Assembly: GCA_020725555.1 (NCBI GenBank)
Contig: DYEU01000018.1
Span: forward strand, 1-64,000
Direction: 5' to 3'
DNA length: 64,000 nucleotides
From: Desulfatibacillum sp.
GTDB taxonomy: Bacteria; Desulfobacterota; Desulfobacteria; Desulfobacterales; SpSt-501
Position 1 is the stretch's first letter; each line of letters begins with the position of its first letter. Below, piece by piece: positions 51,855-60,794 of this stretch. Position numbers and translations under genes: made by a program. The notes below the pieces were generated by a model, which made no database searches, had not been told where the DNA came from, and saw nothing but the letters and a program-made list of their open reading frames with translations.

Positions 51855-53291
51855 ATGGTCATGGGGGAGTTGACCCAGGACACCGAACTGCTGGTGATCG
51901 GCGCGGGCCCGGGGGGCTACGCCGCCGCCTTCCGCGCGGCCGATCTCGGCCTCGAGGTGACCCTCGTGGACACGGCCCCCCGGCCGGGGGGCGTCTGCCT
52001 CTACCGCGGATGCATCCCCTCCAAGACCTTCCTGCATTTCGCCGAGCTCGTCCTCGACGCCGCGGCCGCCTCCTCCCGGGGGGTGACCTTCGGCGCCCCG
52101 CGGATCGACCCCGGCGGGCTGCGGCGCTGGAAAGCCGAGGTCATCGAGAAGATGGCCTCCGGGCTCGCCGCCCTCGCCCGCCGCAGAAACGTGCAGCTCA
52201 TCCGGGGCCGCGCGGAGTTCGAGTCCTCCGAAACCGTGATCCTCCACGAGGCCGAGATCCGGCGCATCCGCTTCCGCCACGCCGTGATCGCCGCCGGCTC
52301 CAAGCCGATCGCGCTGCCGGGGACCGAGTTCCGGCCCGGCGGCCGGATCATGAGCTCAACCGGCGCGCTCGCCCTCGAGGAGATCCCGGAAACGCTGCTC
52401 GTGATCGGCGGCGGCTACGTGGGGCTCGAGCTGGGGATGGTCTACGCGGCCTTCGGAAGCCGGGTGACGCTCGTGGAGCAGGGCGGGCGGATCCTCGGCG
52501 GGGTCGACCGCGATCTCGTCGCCCCCCTGCGCGAGCGCCTGGGGGGGCTCTTCGCCGCAATCCACGAGGAGACCCGGGTGATCGCGCTCCGCGAAGAGGA
52601 AGGCGCCGTGCTCGTGGAGCTCGCGGGAAGGGGCGGGACGGTCTCCGAGCGCTTTTCCCGCGTGCTCGTGGCCGTGGGGCGGCGTCCGGCGACCGACACG
52701 CTCGGGCTCGAGCGGACGCGGGTCGAGCGCGATGCGCGCGGCTTCATCCGGGTCGACGACCGCCTGCGCACCGCCGACCCGCGGATCTCGGCCGTGGGGG
52801 ACGCGGTCGGCGGCCTGATGCTCGCGCACAAGGCGAGCGCCGAGGGCAAAACGGCCGCCGAGGCGATCGCCGGCAAGGCCGCGCGCTTCGACGCCCGCGC
52901 CGTGCCGGCCGTCGTCTACACCGACCCCCAGGTCGCCTGGTGCGGGCTGACCGAGGAGCAGGCGGAGCGCGAGGGCATCCCGGTGCGCGTGACCCGCTTT
53001 CCCTGGAAGTTCTCCGGCCGCGCCGTGACCCTGGGGGCGCCCGAGGGGCTCACCAAGCTGATCGCCGATCCCGGCACCGGGCGCATTCTGGGCATGGGCG
53101 TCTGCGGCCGCCACGCCGAGGGGCTGATCGCCGAGGGGGTGCTCGCCGTCGAGATGGGGGCGCTCGCCGAGGACCTGGCCGCCATCCTGCACCCGCATCC
53201 CACGCTCTCGGAGACCGAGGGCGAGGCGGCGGAGCTCTTCTTCGGCAACGCGATCCACCTCGTCGGCAAGGCGCCCCCCGCCTCCCGCTGA
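51855..53291 (+). CDS. lpdA: Dihydrolipoamide dehydrogenase (E3)
   Basis: FAD flavoprotein that reoxidises dihydrolipoamide with NAD+. The 478-residue protein has the N-terminal FAD motif VIGAGPGGYAAA, the redox disulfide CLYRGCIPSKTF, a second nucleotide motif GGGYVGLELG and the C-terminal His-Glu pair in HPHPTLSE. The disulfide is preceded by Tyr-Arg rather than Asn-Val, a minor variation. GGGGAGGAG precedes the ATG. It closes the pdh operon. Confidence 0.96.
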   Translation: MVMGELTQDTELLVIGAGPGGYAAAFRAADLGLEVTLVDTAPRPGGVCLYRGCIPSKTFLHFAELVLDAAAASSRGVTFGAPRIDPGGLRRWKAEVIEKMASGLAALARRRNVQLIRGRAEFESSETVILHEAEIRRIRFRHAVIAAGSKPIALPGTEFRPGGRIMSSTGALALEEIPETLLVIGGGYVGLELGMVYAAFGSRVTLVEQGGRILGGVDRDLVAPLRERLGGLFAAIHEETRVIALREEEGAVLVELAGRGGTVSERFSRVLVAVGRRPATDTLGLERTRVERDARGFIRVDDRLRTADPRISAVGDAVGGLMLAHKASAEGKTAAEAIAGKAARFDARAVPAVVYTDPQVAWCGLTEEQAEREGIPVRVTRFPWKFSGRAVTLGAPEGLTKLIADPGTGRILGMGVCGRHAEGLIAEGVLAVEMGALAEDLAAILHPHPTLSETEGEAAELFFGNAIHLVGKAPPASR

Positions 53292-53304
53292 GCCGGCGAC
53301 GCCT

Positions 53305-53790
53305 TCAGCGCCGCACGCGCGCGATCCACGCCTCGTTCACCTGCACCGCCGTCACCTCCCCGCGGGCACACTCCTCGCCCGCGGCGAGCAGGCGGATCGC
53401 GATCACCGCCTTGCGGCCCTCGATGGCCTTCACCCGGCCGCGCAGCTCGAGCTCGGCGTCGATCGGCGTGGGCCGCAGGTAGTCGACGTGCAGCGAGGCC
53501 GTGACGTAGCGCACGGCGGGCCCCGTTGCCGGCTCGCGGCCCTCCGCCTTCCACTTCGCCGCCGCGGCCGTGCCCGTGCCGTGGCAGTCGATCAGGGAGG
53601 CGATGAGGCCCCCGTAGACGAAACCCGGCAGCGCGGTGTGGAAGGGCTGCGGCCGGAAGCGGCAGACGCTCTCCTCGCCCTCCCAGAAGCTCCGGATCTT
53701 CAACCCGTGGGGGTTGAGGCGGCCGCAGCCGTAGCAGTGGCTGAACTCCTCGGGGTAGAAATCCTGAAACGCCCGCTTCTCCTCCTTCAC
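53305..53790 (-). CDS. PaaI-family hotdog-fold thioesterase
   Basis: Predicted acyl-CoA thioesterase. The 161-residue protein has a single hotdog domain with GFVYGGLIASLIDCHGTGTAA (central helix with the catalytic acidic residue) and LHVDYLRPTPID. An N-terminal CYGCGRLNPHGL segment is common in this subgroup. The start is GTG at 53790 with an AGGA upstream; no suitable ATG exists. Seven bases separate it from the dodecin stop, so both are likely co-transcribed. Confidence 0.88.
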   Translation of the reverse strand: MKEEKRAFQDFYPEEFSHCYGCGRLNPHGLKIRSFWEGEESVCRFRPQPFHTALPGFVYGGLIASLIDCHGTGTAAAAKWKAEGREPATGPAVRYVTASLHVDYLRPTPIDAELELRGRVKAIEGRKAVIAIRLLAAGEECARGEVTAVQVNEAWIARVRR

Positions 53791-53797
53791 GCGCGGC

Positions 53798-54013
53798 TCA
53801 GTCCTCCTTCTGGTACTTGAACGAGAGATTGACCCGGGCGCGGTAGGCCACCACCTTGCCCTTTTCGATCTTGAGGTCGAGCTTGGTGATCTCGGCGACC
53901 CGCAGGTCGCGGAGCGAGCGCGCGGCGGTTTCGACCGCCTCGCGGGCGGCGTCTTCCCAGGACTTGGTGCTCGTCCCGACGAGTTCGATGATCTTGTAGA
54001 CGCTCTCGGCCAT
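53798..54013 (-). CDS. Dodecin family flavin-binding protein
   Basis: Small 71-residue protein that forms a dodecameric shell storing flavin or flavin-like compounds. It begins with the family motif VYKIIELVGTSTKSWEDAA and continues with KIEKGKVVAYRARVNLSFKY, both typical. The flavin-stacking Trp is at residue 19 (KSWED). A strong GAAAGGAGG precedes the ATG. Adjacent to the thioesterase gene. Confidence 0.95.
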   Translation of the reverse strand: MAESVYKIIELVGTSTKSWEDAAREAVETAARSLRDLRVAEITKLDLKIEKGKVVAYRARVNLSFKYQKED

Positions 54014-54241
54014 GGCATCCTCCTTTCCCGAGGGGCTCGGGGCCTGAGGGGGTGAGGGGCAAACCCCGGAGGCGGAGCTCACGCGTCCGGGGGTGAGGCC
54101 GACCGGGCCGACCGCCTGCGGCCGTGGAGGCCGAGGCGGCCGCCGCCCTGGGCGCGCCGGCGGGGGGGGAGGCGCGCTGCGGCCGGGGCGGTCCTGCGCA
54201 GCCTGTAGCGGAAAGCGCCCCCGCAAGTCAAGCCGCGGGGC

Positions 54242-54832
54242 TCAGGAGAGAAAGTAGGTGTGGGTCGGGCAGAGCAGGTGCGGCCGGGCGGCCGTGGGGC
54301 GATTGGTCGTGCAGCGGCTGCGCTTCATGTTGCGCAGGCGGTGGGAATCGAAGAAATAGATTTCCCGCTCGCTGATGGCATGGGAGACGGTCCAGTGGTC
54401 CCAGTGGCGTCCGCCCACCCCGATCAGGAGCGCCCGCTTCTCGCCGCCGTCGAGAAAGGCCATCGCCTCGGTCCAGAACTCCTCGAGCGAGGTCTCCGGC
54501 CGGTGCTTGAAGGGCATGTTGCGTTCGGGGATGCGGTCGCTGGCGACCTCGCGCAGGATGCTGCCGACCGTGTTCAACGTGATCCCCTCGGTCAGCACCC
54601 GCGCGAGGTCCTCGTTCTCGTCGAGCCAGCCGAGAATTTCGCGGAAGAGCCGCTTGGCCTCCTCCTCGTTGAGATCCGAGACGATGCGCGCCGCGTTGAC
54701 GATGCTGTAGACCGCGCACAGGCCGTCCAAGGACCCCTGGGCATAGGGCTTGAGGGTCTTGCCGTTGAGGTAGAGCATCCCCTTGCGGCGGACGGAAAGG
54801 CCGGAAAGACGCGGTTTGGGGGTTGCGGACAT
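54242..54832 (-). CDS. Papain-like fold protein, possible cysteine peptidase, unknown function
   Basis: A 196-residue cytoplasmic protein with no signal sequence. The arrangement Gln32-x6-Cys39 (YAQGSLDGLCAVYS), followed by His146 in DHWTVSH and Asp162 in YFFDS, matches the Gln/Cys/His/Asp order of papain-fold (C39-like) peptidases. The C-terminal 25 residues hold two more cysteines. I do not recognise a characterised family. CAGGAGG precedes the ATG. It has a strong extended -10 promoter and a leader of about 180 bases, and no operon partner. It could be a housekeeping or stress peptidase, or a transglutaminase-like enzyme. Confidence 0.72.
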   Translation of the reverse strand: MSATPKPRLSGLSVRRKGMLYLNGKTLKPYAQGSLDGLCAVYSIVNAARIVSDLNEEEAKRLFREILGWLDENEDLARVLTEGITLNTVGSILREVASDRIPERNMPFKHRPETSLEEFWTEAMAFLDGGEKRALLIGVGGRHWDHWTVSHAISEREIYFFDSHRLRNMKRSRCTTNRPTAARPHLLCPTHTYFLS

Positions 54833-55020
54833 GAACCACCACCTCCTGGAACGGGGGGCCGGCGCCGCTTGCGCATGCGGACCGACCGAAGCGCAAACGG
54901 GCCCCAAGCGGGCCCGCGGGCGAAACGCGGCAGATTTTGGCCCGCGCGGGGTGACCCCGGGCTCACGCCCCGGCCCCGACGCGGGAGGGCCCCCCTCGCG
55001 GGGATTGACCCGATGGGGTG

Positions 55021-55048
55021 ATTATAGCACCGTCCCGCCGAAAGGCAA
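55021..55048 (-). promoter_or_regulatory. Strong sigma-70 promoter of the papain-like gene
   Basis: TTGCCT (55043-55048), 16-bp spacer, perfect TATAAT (55021-55026) with an extended TG-N ahead (TGCTATAAT). The AT-rich tract directly upstream resembles an UP element. This is the best sigma-70 match in the window. Confidence 0.7.
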
Positions 55049-55092
55049 TAGCATAAAAAAAGATTTAAATCAATTGGTTATTTGTTTTTTTC

Positions 55093-55120
55093 GGATCCGG
55101 CCGCCCCGGCGGCCGGATCC
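55093..55120. repeat. Perfect 13-bp inverted repeat
   Basis: GGATCCGGCCGCC, two bases CC, then its exact complement. The A/T-run lies on its left, which is downstream only for minus-strand transcripts and is then an A-run, so it is not an intrinsic terminator in either direction. Confidence 0.8.
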
Positions 55121-55222
55121 CTCGGGGGTGGGGATTGAGCTTTCGGGGGTTCCCCGCTATGAGATGCCCTTTGCGCGCCGGCAACGGAAGCACCCGGCGT
55201 TTGGCGGCAAGAAAGGAGGCCC

Positions 55223-56260
55223 ATGGATCACCCCCCGCGTCAGGCGGCGGCCGAAGCCGGTTTCGATCTTCAAGGCCCCGCGGCGGCCATCGCCGCCGTG
55301 CAGCGCCCCGACGGCGAAATCCCCTGGGGCCCGGGGCTCAAGACCGACCCCTGGGACCTGGTGGAGGCGGCCATGGGTCTTGCCCTGTCCGGCCGCATCG
55401 AGCCGGCGCGCCGGGCCTACCGCTGGCTGGCGGGGCGCCAGCTCGCCGACGGCAGCTGGTACAGCGCCTACCAGGGGGGAAACCCGCTCGACCGCACGCG
55501 CGAGGCCCATTTCGCCGCCTACCTCGCCGTCGGGGTCTACCAGGATTTTCTGCTGACCGCCGACCGGGGGTTCCTGCAGGAGATGTGGCCCGCCCTGGCC
55601 GCGGGGATCGAATTCGCCCTGCGCCTGCAGGCGCCCACGGGGGAGATCTTCTGGGCGGTCAGCCCCGAGGGGGTCGTCGACCGCATGGCGCTCCTCACGG
55701 CCTCGAGCTCGGTCTGCATGAGCCTGCGCTGCGGCCTCGCCGCGGCCCGGGTTCTCGGCCGGCGCCCCGCCTCCTGGGCCGCCGCGCTGAGGCGGCTGGA
55801 GGAGGCGATCCGCTTCCGCCCCCGCCTGTTCAACGTCGCCAAGGCGCGCTACGCCATGGACTGGTTCTACCCCGTGCTCTCCGGCGTGTGCACGGGGGCC
55901 GAGGCGGAGCGCCGCATCGCCCGGGGCTGGCGCAAGTTCGTGGTGGAGGGGCTGGGGGTGCGCTGCGTCGCCGATCGGCCCTGGGTCACGATCGCCGAAA
56001 CCGCGGAACTGGTGCTCGCGCTTGCCGCCATGGGCCGGTTCGACCGCGCGCGGATCCTGTTCGGGTGGATCGCCGAGCGCCGCTTCGCGGACGGCTCCTA
56101 CTGGGCGGGGTTCACCTTCCCCGACATGACCCTCTGGCCCACGGAGGCCTACTCCTGGACCAATGCCGGCGTCCTGCTCGCCGCCGACGCCCTCTTCGGC
56201 ATCACCCCCGCCGCGCGGCTCTTCAGCCACCGCGCCTGGGCGGAGGAGCGCCCGGGTTGA
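55223..56260 (+). CDS. Prenyltransferase/six-hairpin-type alpha-toroid protein, unknown function
   Basis: A 345-residue soluble protein with a repeated helical-hairpin layout: GEIPWGPGLKTDPWDLVEAAMGL, GSWYSAYQGG and GEIFWAVSP. Such repeats occur in prenyltransferase-like and glycoside-hydrolase-like (alpha/alpha toroid) proteins. There is no QW or DxDD motif, so it is not a typical terpene cyclase. AAAGGAGG supports the ATG at 55223. It overlaps the convergent transporter gene by 38 bases. The role is unknown; acting on cell-surface carbohydrate is a guess. Confidence 0.75.
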   Translation: MDHPPRQAAAEAGFDLQGPAAAIAAVQRPDGEIPWGPGLKTDPWDLVEAAMGLALSGRIEPARRAYRWLAGRQLADGSWYSAYQGGNPLDRTREAHFAAYLAVGVYQDFLLTADRGFLQEMWPALAAGIEFALRLQAPTGEIFWAVSPEGVVDRMALLTASSSVCMSLRCGLAAARVLGRRPASWAAALRRLEEAIRFRPRLFNVAKARYAMDWFYPVLSGVCTGAEAERRIARGWRKFVVEGLGVRCVADRPWVTIAETAELVLALAAMGRFDRARILFGWIAERRFADGSYWAGFTFPDMTLWPTEAYSWTNAGVLLAADALFGITPAARLFSHRAWAEERPG

Positions 56261-57476
56261 TTTCGGGCGCCGCCCCCGGCGCCAGGGGCCGGCCGCCGCC
56301 CCGCCGCGGAAGGAGCCCGAAGAGCGCCCCCCCGGCGAGGGCGATCCCCGCACTGGCGGCGAAGATGCCGAAGGAGCCGATGCGGCCGAAGAGCGCCCCC
56401 TGCAGGAAAAAGCCCGCCATCAGCCCCAGCCCGTAGGTGACGGCGTTGTTGATCGCCTGGGCGAGGTTCTTTTCGCCCGGCGCGGCCAGCCGGTCCACGT
56501 AGAGGATGCTCGCCATGTGAAAGGTCCCGTAGGAAAAGGCGTGGAGCAGCTGAGAGGCGAACACGGCGAGCGGGGCGGGAAAAAGCGCGAGCATCCCCCA
56601 GCGCACGAGGGCCGCGGCGAAGGAGAAGCCCAGCACGGCCTCGAGCGAAAAGCGGCGAAAGAGGGCCGGGGAGGCGGTCATGGCGCAGATCTCGGCCGTC
56701 GAGGCGAGCGCCCAGGCGGCGCCGATCCAGGCGGGGGAATACCCCAGCTCCGCGAGATGGATCGAGAAGAAGCCGTAGTAGGCGCCGTGGCTGGCGAGCA
56801 TGAGAAAGGCGCTCGCGAGAAAAACCGCCGTCTCCCGGCGCCGCAGCATGCGCACGGCGCCCGGGGCCGGTTCGGCCGGCCGGTGCGGCTCCGGGGGCAT
56901 GGCGAAGGCGGCGAGCGCCATGGCGAGCGAGCCGGCGGCGACGGCCCAGACGACGATCCGCTCGGGGAACGCGTCCACGGCCACGCCGAAGAGCAGGACC
57001 ACGGCGATGAAGCTGATCGACCCCCAGCGCCGGACCCTGCCGTAGGCGCTCTTCTCCCTCCCCAGGATCTCCATGCAGGCCGCCTCCAGAAACGAGATGA
57101 TCGGCGCGTAAAACATGGCGTAGAAGACCATGAGCAGGGCCATGGCGGCGAAGCGCTCGGCGACCAGGAACCCCGCCCAGATCCCGGTGCTGGCGACATG
57201 GCAGAGGAGCACGATGGCGCGGCGGCGGCCCGTGCGGTCGGCGAGCGCGCCCCAGGCCATGGGGAAGAGCACCCAAGCGACCGAGCGCAGCGCCGAGAGA
57301 ACGCCGACCTCGAAGCCGGAGAGGCCGAGGTGATAGCAATACAGGTTGAAATAGGGGAGATAGACCCCCATCACCCCGAAATAGAGGAAATACTGGAGAG
57401 CGAGGATCGCCCGCCGGCCGCCCGGGCGTGGAGGGGCGGGCGCCGGAAGCGGCCGTTTACAGGGAAAGGCGGGCAT
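56223..57476 (-). CDS. MFS transporter (MFS_1-like/LacY-NupG type)
   Basis: A 417-residue inner-membrane permease with 12 predicted helices. The helix 2-3 loop GALADRTGRRRAIV is the major-facilitator signature, and the order of loops matches the MFS_1-like group (phenylpropionate/nucleoside/sugar permeases). The substrate is unknown. GGAGATC stands 14 bases before the ATG at 57476. It is divergent from the RlpA gene and its 3' end overlaps the opposite-strand gene. Confidence 0.88.
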   Translation of the reverse strand: MPAFPCKRPLPAPAPPRPGGRRAILALQYFLYFGVMGVYLPYFNLYCYHLGLSGFEVGVLSALRSVAWVLFPMAWGALADRTGRRRAIVLLCHVASTGIWAGFLVAERFAAMALLMVFYAMFYAPIISFLEAACMEILGREKSAYGRVRRWGSISFIAVVLLFGVAVDAFPERIVVWAVAAGSLAMALAAFAMPPEPHRPAEPAPGAVRMLRRRETAVFLASAFLMLASHGAYYGFFSIHLAELGYSPAWIGAAWALASTAEICAMTASPALFRRFSLEAVLGFSFAAALVRWGMLALFPAPLAVFASQLLHAFSYGTFHMASILYVDRLAAPGEKNLAQAINNAVTYGLGLMAGFFLQGALFGRIGSFGIFAASAGIALAGGALFGLLPRRGGGRPLAPGAAPEINPGAPPPRRGG

Positions 57477-57533
57477 GGTATTTTTTACGATCTCCCAGCA
57501 AACCGCGGCAAGCGTTTTTCGCGACGTCAGGAC

Positions 57534-58340
<807 letters not shown>

Positions 58341-58356
58341 GCCGGAGGGGGCCGCG

Positions 58357-58917
58357 ATGCGCCGCGGGGTGGTCTTCCTGGACCGCGACGGGGTGATCAA
58401 CCGGGATCTCCCCGAGGGGGTCACCCGCCTTGAGGACTTCACGTTCCTCCCCGGCAGCCGGGAGGCCCTGCGCCGCCTCGCGGAAGCCGGTTTCGCCTGC
58501 GTCGTCGTGACCAACCAGTCGGCCGTGGGGCGGGGGCGGCTCTCCCCGGAGACGCTCGCGGCGATTCACCGCCGCATGATCGCGGGCATCCGCGAGGCGG
58601 GGGGCTTCCTCCTGGACCTCTTCGTCTGCCCGCACGCACCCGAGGCCGGCTGCGACTGCCGCAAACCCGCAACGGGGATGCTGCGCGAGGCGGCCCGCCG
58701 GCACGGGATCGATCTCTCCGCGGCTGCGCTCGTGGGGGACCAGGCGGCGGACATTCTCTGCGCGCGGCGCGCCGGGCTGGCCCGCGCGCTTCTGGTGCTC
58801 ACCGGCCAGGGGCCGCAGGCGATCCCGGTGCTCGCCGCATCCGGGGTCACACCCGATGCCGTGGTCGCCGATCTCGGGGCGGCGGCCGAGTGGATCCTTG
58901 CGCGCGGGGGGAGGTAG
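58357..58917 (+). CDS. gmhB: D-glycero-beta-D-manno-heptose-1,7-bisphosphate 7-phosphatase
   Basis: HAD-family phosphatase in the synthesis of ADP-heptose for lipopolysaccharide inner core. The 186-residue protein has the nucleophile motif FLDRDGVIN, VVTNQSAVGRG and the zinc-binding loop CPHAPEAGCDCRKP (Cys, His, Cys, Cys). The final LVGDQAADI follows. The zinc loop separates it from other HAD phosphatases and from HisB. It follows rlpA by 16 bases. Its presence supports an outer membrane with heptose-containing LPS. Confidence 0.94.
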   Translation: MRRGVVFLDRDGVINRDLPEGVTRLEDFTFLPGSREALRRLAEAGFACVVVTNQSAVGRGRLSPETLAAIHRRMIAGIREAGGFLLDLFVCPHAPEAGCDCRKPATGMLREAARRHGIDLSAAALVGDQAADILCARRAGLARALLVLTGQGPQAIPVLAASGVTPDAVVADLGAAAEWILARGGR

Positions 58918-58923
58918 CGGGCC

Positions 58924-59352
58924 TCAGGCGTCGGTGTCGGGCGACGGCGGAAGCGGCACCTTGAGGAAGGGGACCCCCTCCTCCCGCAGCACCTGTTCTT
59001 CCTGCCGGGTGCTGACCCCGCGGATGTTCCGCGGCTCGGAAACCCCGTAGTGGATCTTCAGGGCCTCCTTGGCGAAATTGCTGCCCACGTTCTCGAAGTG
59101 GGTTTGGACATAGGCGGCGATGCGGCGCTGCAGGCGGGCGAGCAGGGCGCCGGGATCGGGGCCCTCGGGGCCGTCCTGCGGGCCCTGGGAGGCGCGGATC
59201 GCAAAGCGCGAGGGCCGCCGCTCGATCCCCGTGCTGCCGCACACCGGGCAAGCGATGAGCCCCCGGCGTTGCTGATCGAGAAAGGCCTCGGCGTCCTCGA
59301 ACCACCCCTCGAAGCCGTGCCCCTGGTCGCAGGTGAGGTCGTAGGCGATCAT
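58924..59352 (-). CDS. DUF1178 family protein
   Basis: A 142-residue soluble protein of unknown function. The N-terminus IAYDLTCDQGHGFEGWF and the CPVCGS zinc-ribbon half near residue 35 are family hallmarks. The rest is helical and ends with the acidic NIRGVSTRQEEQVLREEGVPF segment. It is often found near amino-acid or cell-wall genes in proteobacteria but without a known role. It is convergent with gmhB and divergent from the SH3 protein gene. Confidence 0.9.
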   Translation of the reverse strand: MIAYDLTCDQGHGFEGWFEDAEAFLDQQRRGLIACPVCGSTGIERRPSRFAIRASQGPQDGPEGPDPGALLARLQRRIAAYVQTHFENVGSNFAKEALKIHYGVSEPRNIRGVSTRQEEQVLREEGVPFLKVPLPPSPDTDA

Positions 59353-59455
59353 CGCGCGTTGCTTCCCTGACCCTGGATTCCCGCAGGCGGTTGGGCTATG
59401 GAAAGAGTAGCCCATGCGGGCCGTTTTCGTCAAATCCGACCGTGGAGCAAGCGTC

Positions 59456-60100
59456 ATGAGCTCTGGGATCCCCCGCGCTCTCGCGGCCCTCGCCTTGCTC
59501 GCCGCCACGGCCGGCGTCCTGGGCGCCGAGCCGACGGCCTACGTCACCGACACCATCCGCCTCGCGCTGCGTGCGGGGCCGGCGGCGGACCAGAAATCGC
59601 TCGGGGTCGTGGAAAGCGGCCAGGCGGTGGAAATCCTGCGGGCAGGCGAGGAGTGGACGCTCGTCCGCTCCGCGGCGGGTCTCGAGGGCTGGGTGCCCTC
59701 GCGCTACCTCACGGAGCAGCCGCCGCCGAAACTGCTCGCCGCGCGGCTGCAGGAAAAGAACCGCGAGCTGGATGCCCGCGCCGCCGCGCTGGGCGAGGAG
59801 AACGCCCGCTTGCGCGAGGAAAACCGCTCGCTGGCGGAGCAGCTCGCCTCCCTGCGGCAGGAATTCGAGGTGTTCCGGCGCGACGCCTCCGATGTGGAGG
59901 CGTTGCGCGCCCGCCTGGAGAGCGCCCGCGCGGAACTCGCCGCCAAGGAAGAGGCCCTGCGGCGCGGGATCGACCTGCCCGAGCTGTTGCTGCGCCGGGA
60001 GGTTCTCTACGCGTTCCTTGCCGGGGCCGGGGTCCTGCTGGCGGGGGTTGTGCTCGGCTGGTTCATGCGGCGGCGGCGGCGCTGGTCCTCCCTCGCCTAA
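59456..60100 (+). CDS. TIGR04211-type SH3 domain protein, membrane anchored
   Basis: A 214-residue envelope protein: signal peptide (about 1-24), one bacterial SH3 domain (about 28-90, with LALRAGPAADQKSLGVVESG), a long coiled coil (about 95-170) and a C-terminal membrane helix followed by RRRRR. The SH3 domain probably binds peptidoglycan while the tail anchors in the inner membrane. TGGAGC precedes the ATG at 59456; an earlier ATG at 59414 is less likely because it would precede the signal sequence. Function is unknown. Confidence 0.88.
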   Translation: MSSGIPRALAALALLAATAGVLGAEPTAYVTDTIRLALRAGPAADQKSLGVVESGQAVEILRAGEEWTLVRSAAGLEGWVPSRYLTEQPPPKLLAARLQEKNRELDARAAALGEENARLREENRSLAEQLASLRQEFEVFRRDASDVEALRARLESARAELAAKEEALRRGIDLPELLLRREVLYAFLAGAGVLLAGVVLGWFMRRRRRWSSLA

Positions 60101-60120
60101 GCCGCGCGCGGGGATCCTTT

Positions 60121-60178
60121 GCGGGCGGCGCCCGGGATCCCCGGCGCCGTGTCGCGCCGGGAACGGGGTGCCGCCCGC
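60121..60178. terminator. Large imperfect hairpin between convergent genes
   Basis: GCGGGCGGCGCCC (60121-60133) pairs with GGGTGCCGCCCGC (60166-60178), 13 bp with one G-U pair, around a 32-base loop that itself holds GC palindromes. It sits between the SH3 protein and HU genes, so a bidirectional terminator is plausible although no T-run is present. Confidence 0.4.
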
Positions 60179-60203
60179 GAAGCCGCTTCGTCCGGCCTTG
60201 CCC

Positions 60204-60473
60204 TTACTTCACGGCGTCTTTCAGGGCTTTTCCGGCGACGAACTTGGGGGCCTTGGAGGCGCTGATCTTGATCTCGGCGCCGGTCTGAGGGTTGCGGCCT
60301 TTGCGGGCCTTGCGCTTGACCACCTTGAAGGTGCCGAAGCCGACCAGCGTGACCGGCTGGCCCTTCTTGAGGGACTTGGTGATCGACTCGAGGACGCAGT
60401 CGACCGCCGCCTGGGCTTCCTTCTTCGTGCTGACCACCTTGGCGACTTCCTGGATCAATTCCGCTTTGTTCAT
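60204..60473 (-). CDS. HU family DNA-binding protein
   Basis: Histone-like nucleoid protein that bends and compacts DNA. The 89-residue protein starts [12 protein letters not shown], has the core [20 protein letters not shown] with the DNA-intercalating Pro in the arm, and ends in [13 protein letters not shown]. All family positions are intact. AAAGGAGCC precedes the ATG at 60473. It follows the small zinc-ribbon gene on the same strand. Confidence 0.96.
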   Translation of the reverse strand: MNKAELIQEVAKVVSTKKEAQAAVDCVLESITKSLKKGQPVTLVGFGTFKVVKRKARKGRNPQTGAEIKISASKAPKFVAGKALKDAVK

Positions 60474-60520
60474 CTGTGGGCTCCTTTCTTCGCGTGGACG
60501 TGGAATGAAACGCCGCGGTC

Positions 60521-60733
60521 TCAGATGCTGTCCCGGCAACTCTGGCAGTACTTGCGGGGAATCCCCCGCCCGATCCAGTGAAAGTTCATGACGTGCTTCT
60601 TGCCGCACTTGGGGCAGAGGCACTCCACCTTGCTTTTGTCGTGGTCCAGCAGGGCCTCGCACTCGTCGGGCGAAATCTCCTTGGCGGGGCGCTTGGCGGC
60701 GCCGGCGGGTTCACGGCGTTTGGCGGACGGCAT
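60521..60733 (-). CDS. Small basic zinc-ribbon protein
   Basis: A 70-residue protein with a basic N-terminus ([16 protein letters not shown]) and the pair [10 protein letters not shown] and YCQSCR, forming a four-cysteine zinc ribbon. The [11 protein letters not shown] segment between the pairs is unusual. It is encoded between dksA and HU and could be nucleic-acid binding by analogy; no function is known to me. AGGAGTG precedes the ATG. Confidence 0.78.
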   Translation of the reverse strand: MPSAKRREPAGAAKRPAKEISPDECEALLDHDKSKVECLCPKCGKKHVMNFHWIGRGIPRKYCQSCRDSI

Positions 60734-60794
60734 GGGTCAACACTCCTCGTGGCGACTCCGGCTCCCCCGAGGGGGCGGCCGCGTTGCGGGGACT

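Larger units (their letters stand above)
54833..55222. other. 390-bp divergent region with an AT-rich island
   Basis: Contains, from left, a GC-rich untranslated leader for the minus-strand papain-like gene, its promoter at 55021-55048, a 40-base low-GC tract (55052-55091) with the palindrome GATTTAAATC, and a perfect inverted repeat at 55093-55120. Then comes the leader of the plus-strand gene at 55223. Confidence 0.6.

Noticed and set aside
55093-55120. Inverted repeat as an intrinsic terminator
   Set aside because: The T-run is on the wrong side: it precedes the stem on the plus strand and becomes an A-run after it on the minus strand.
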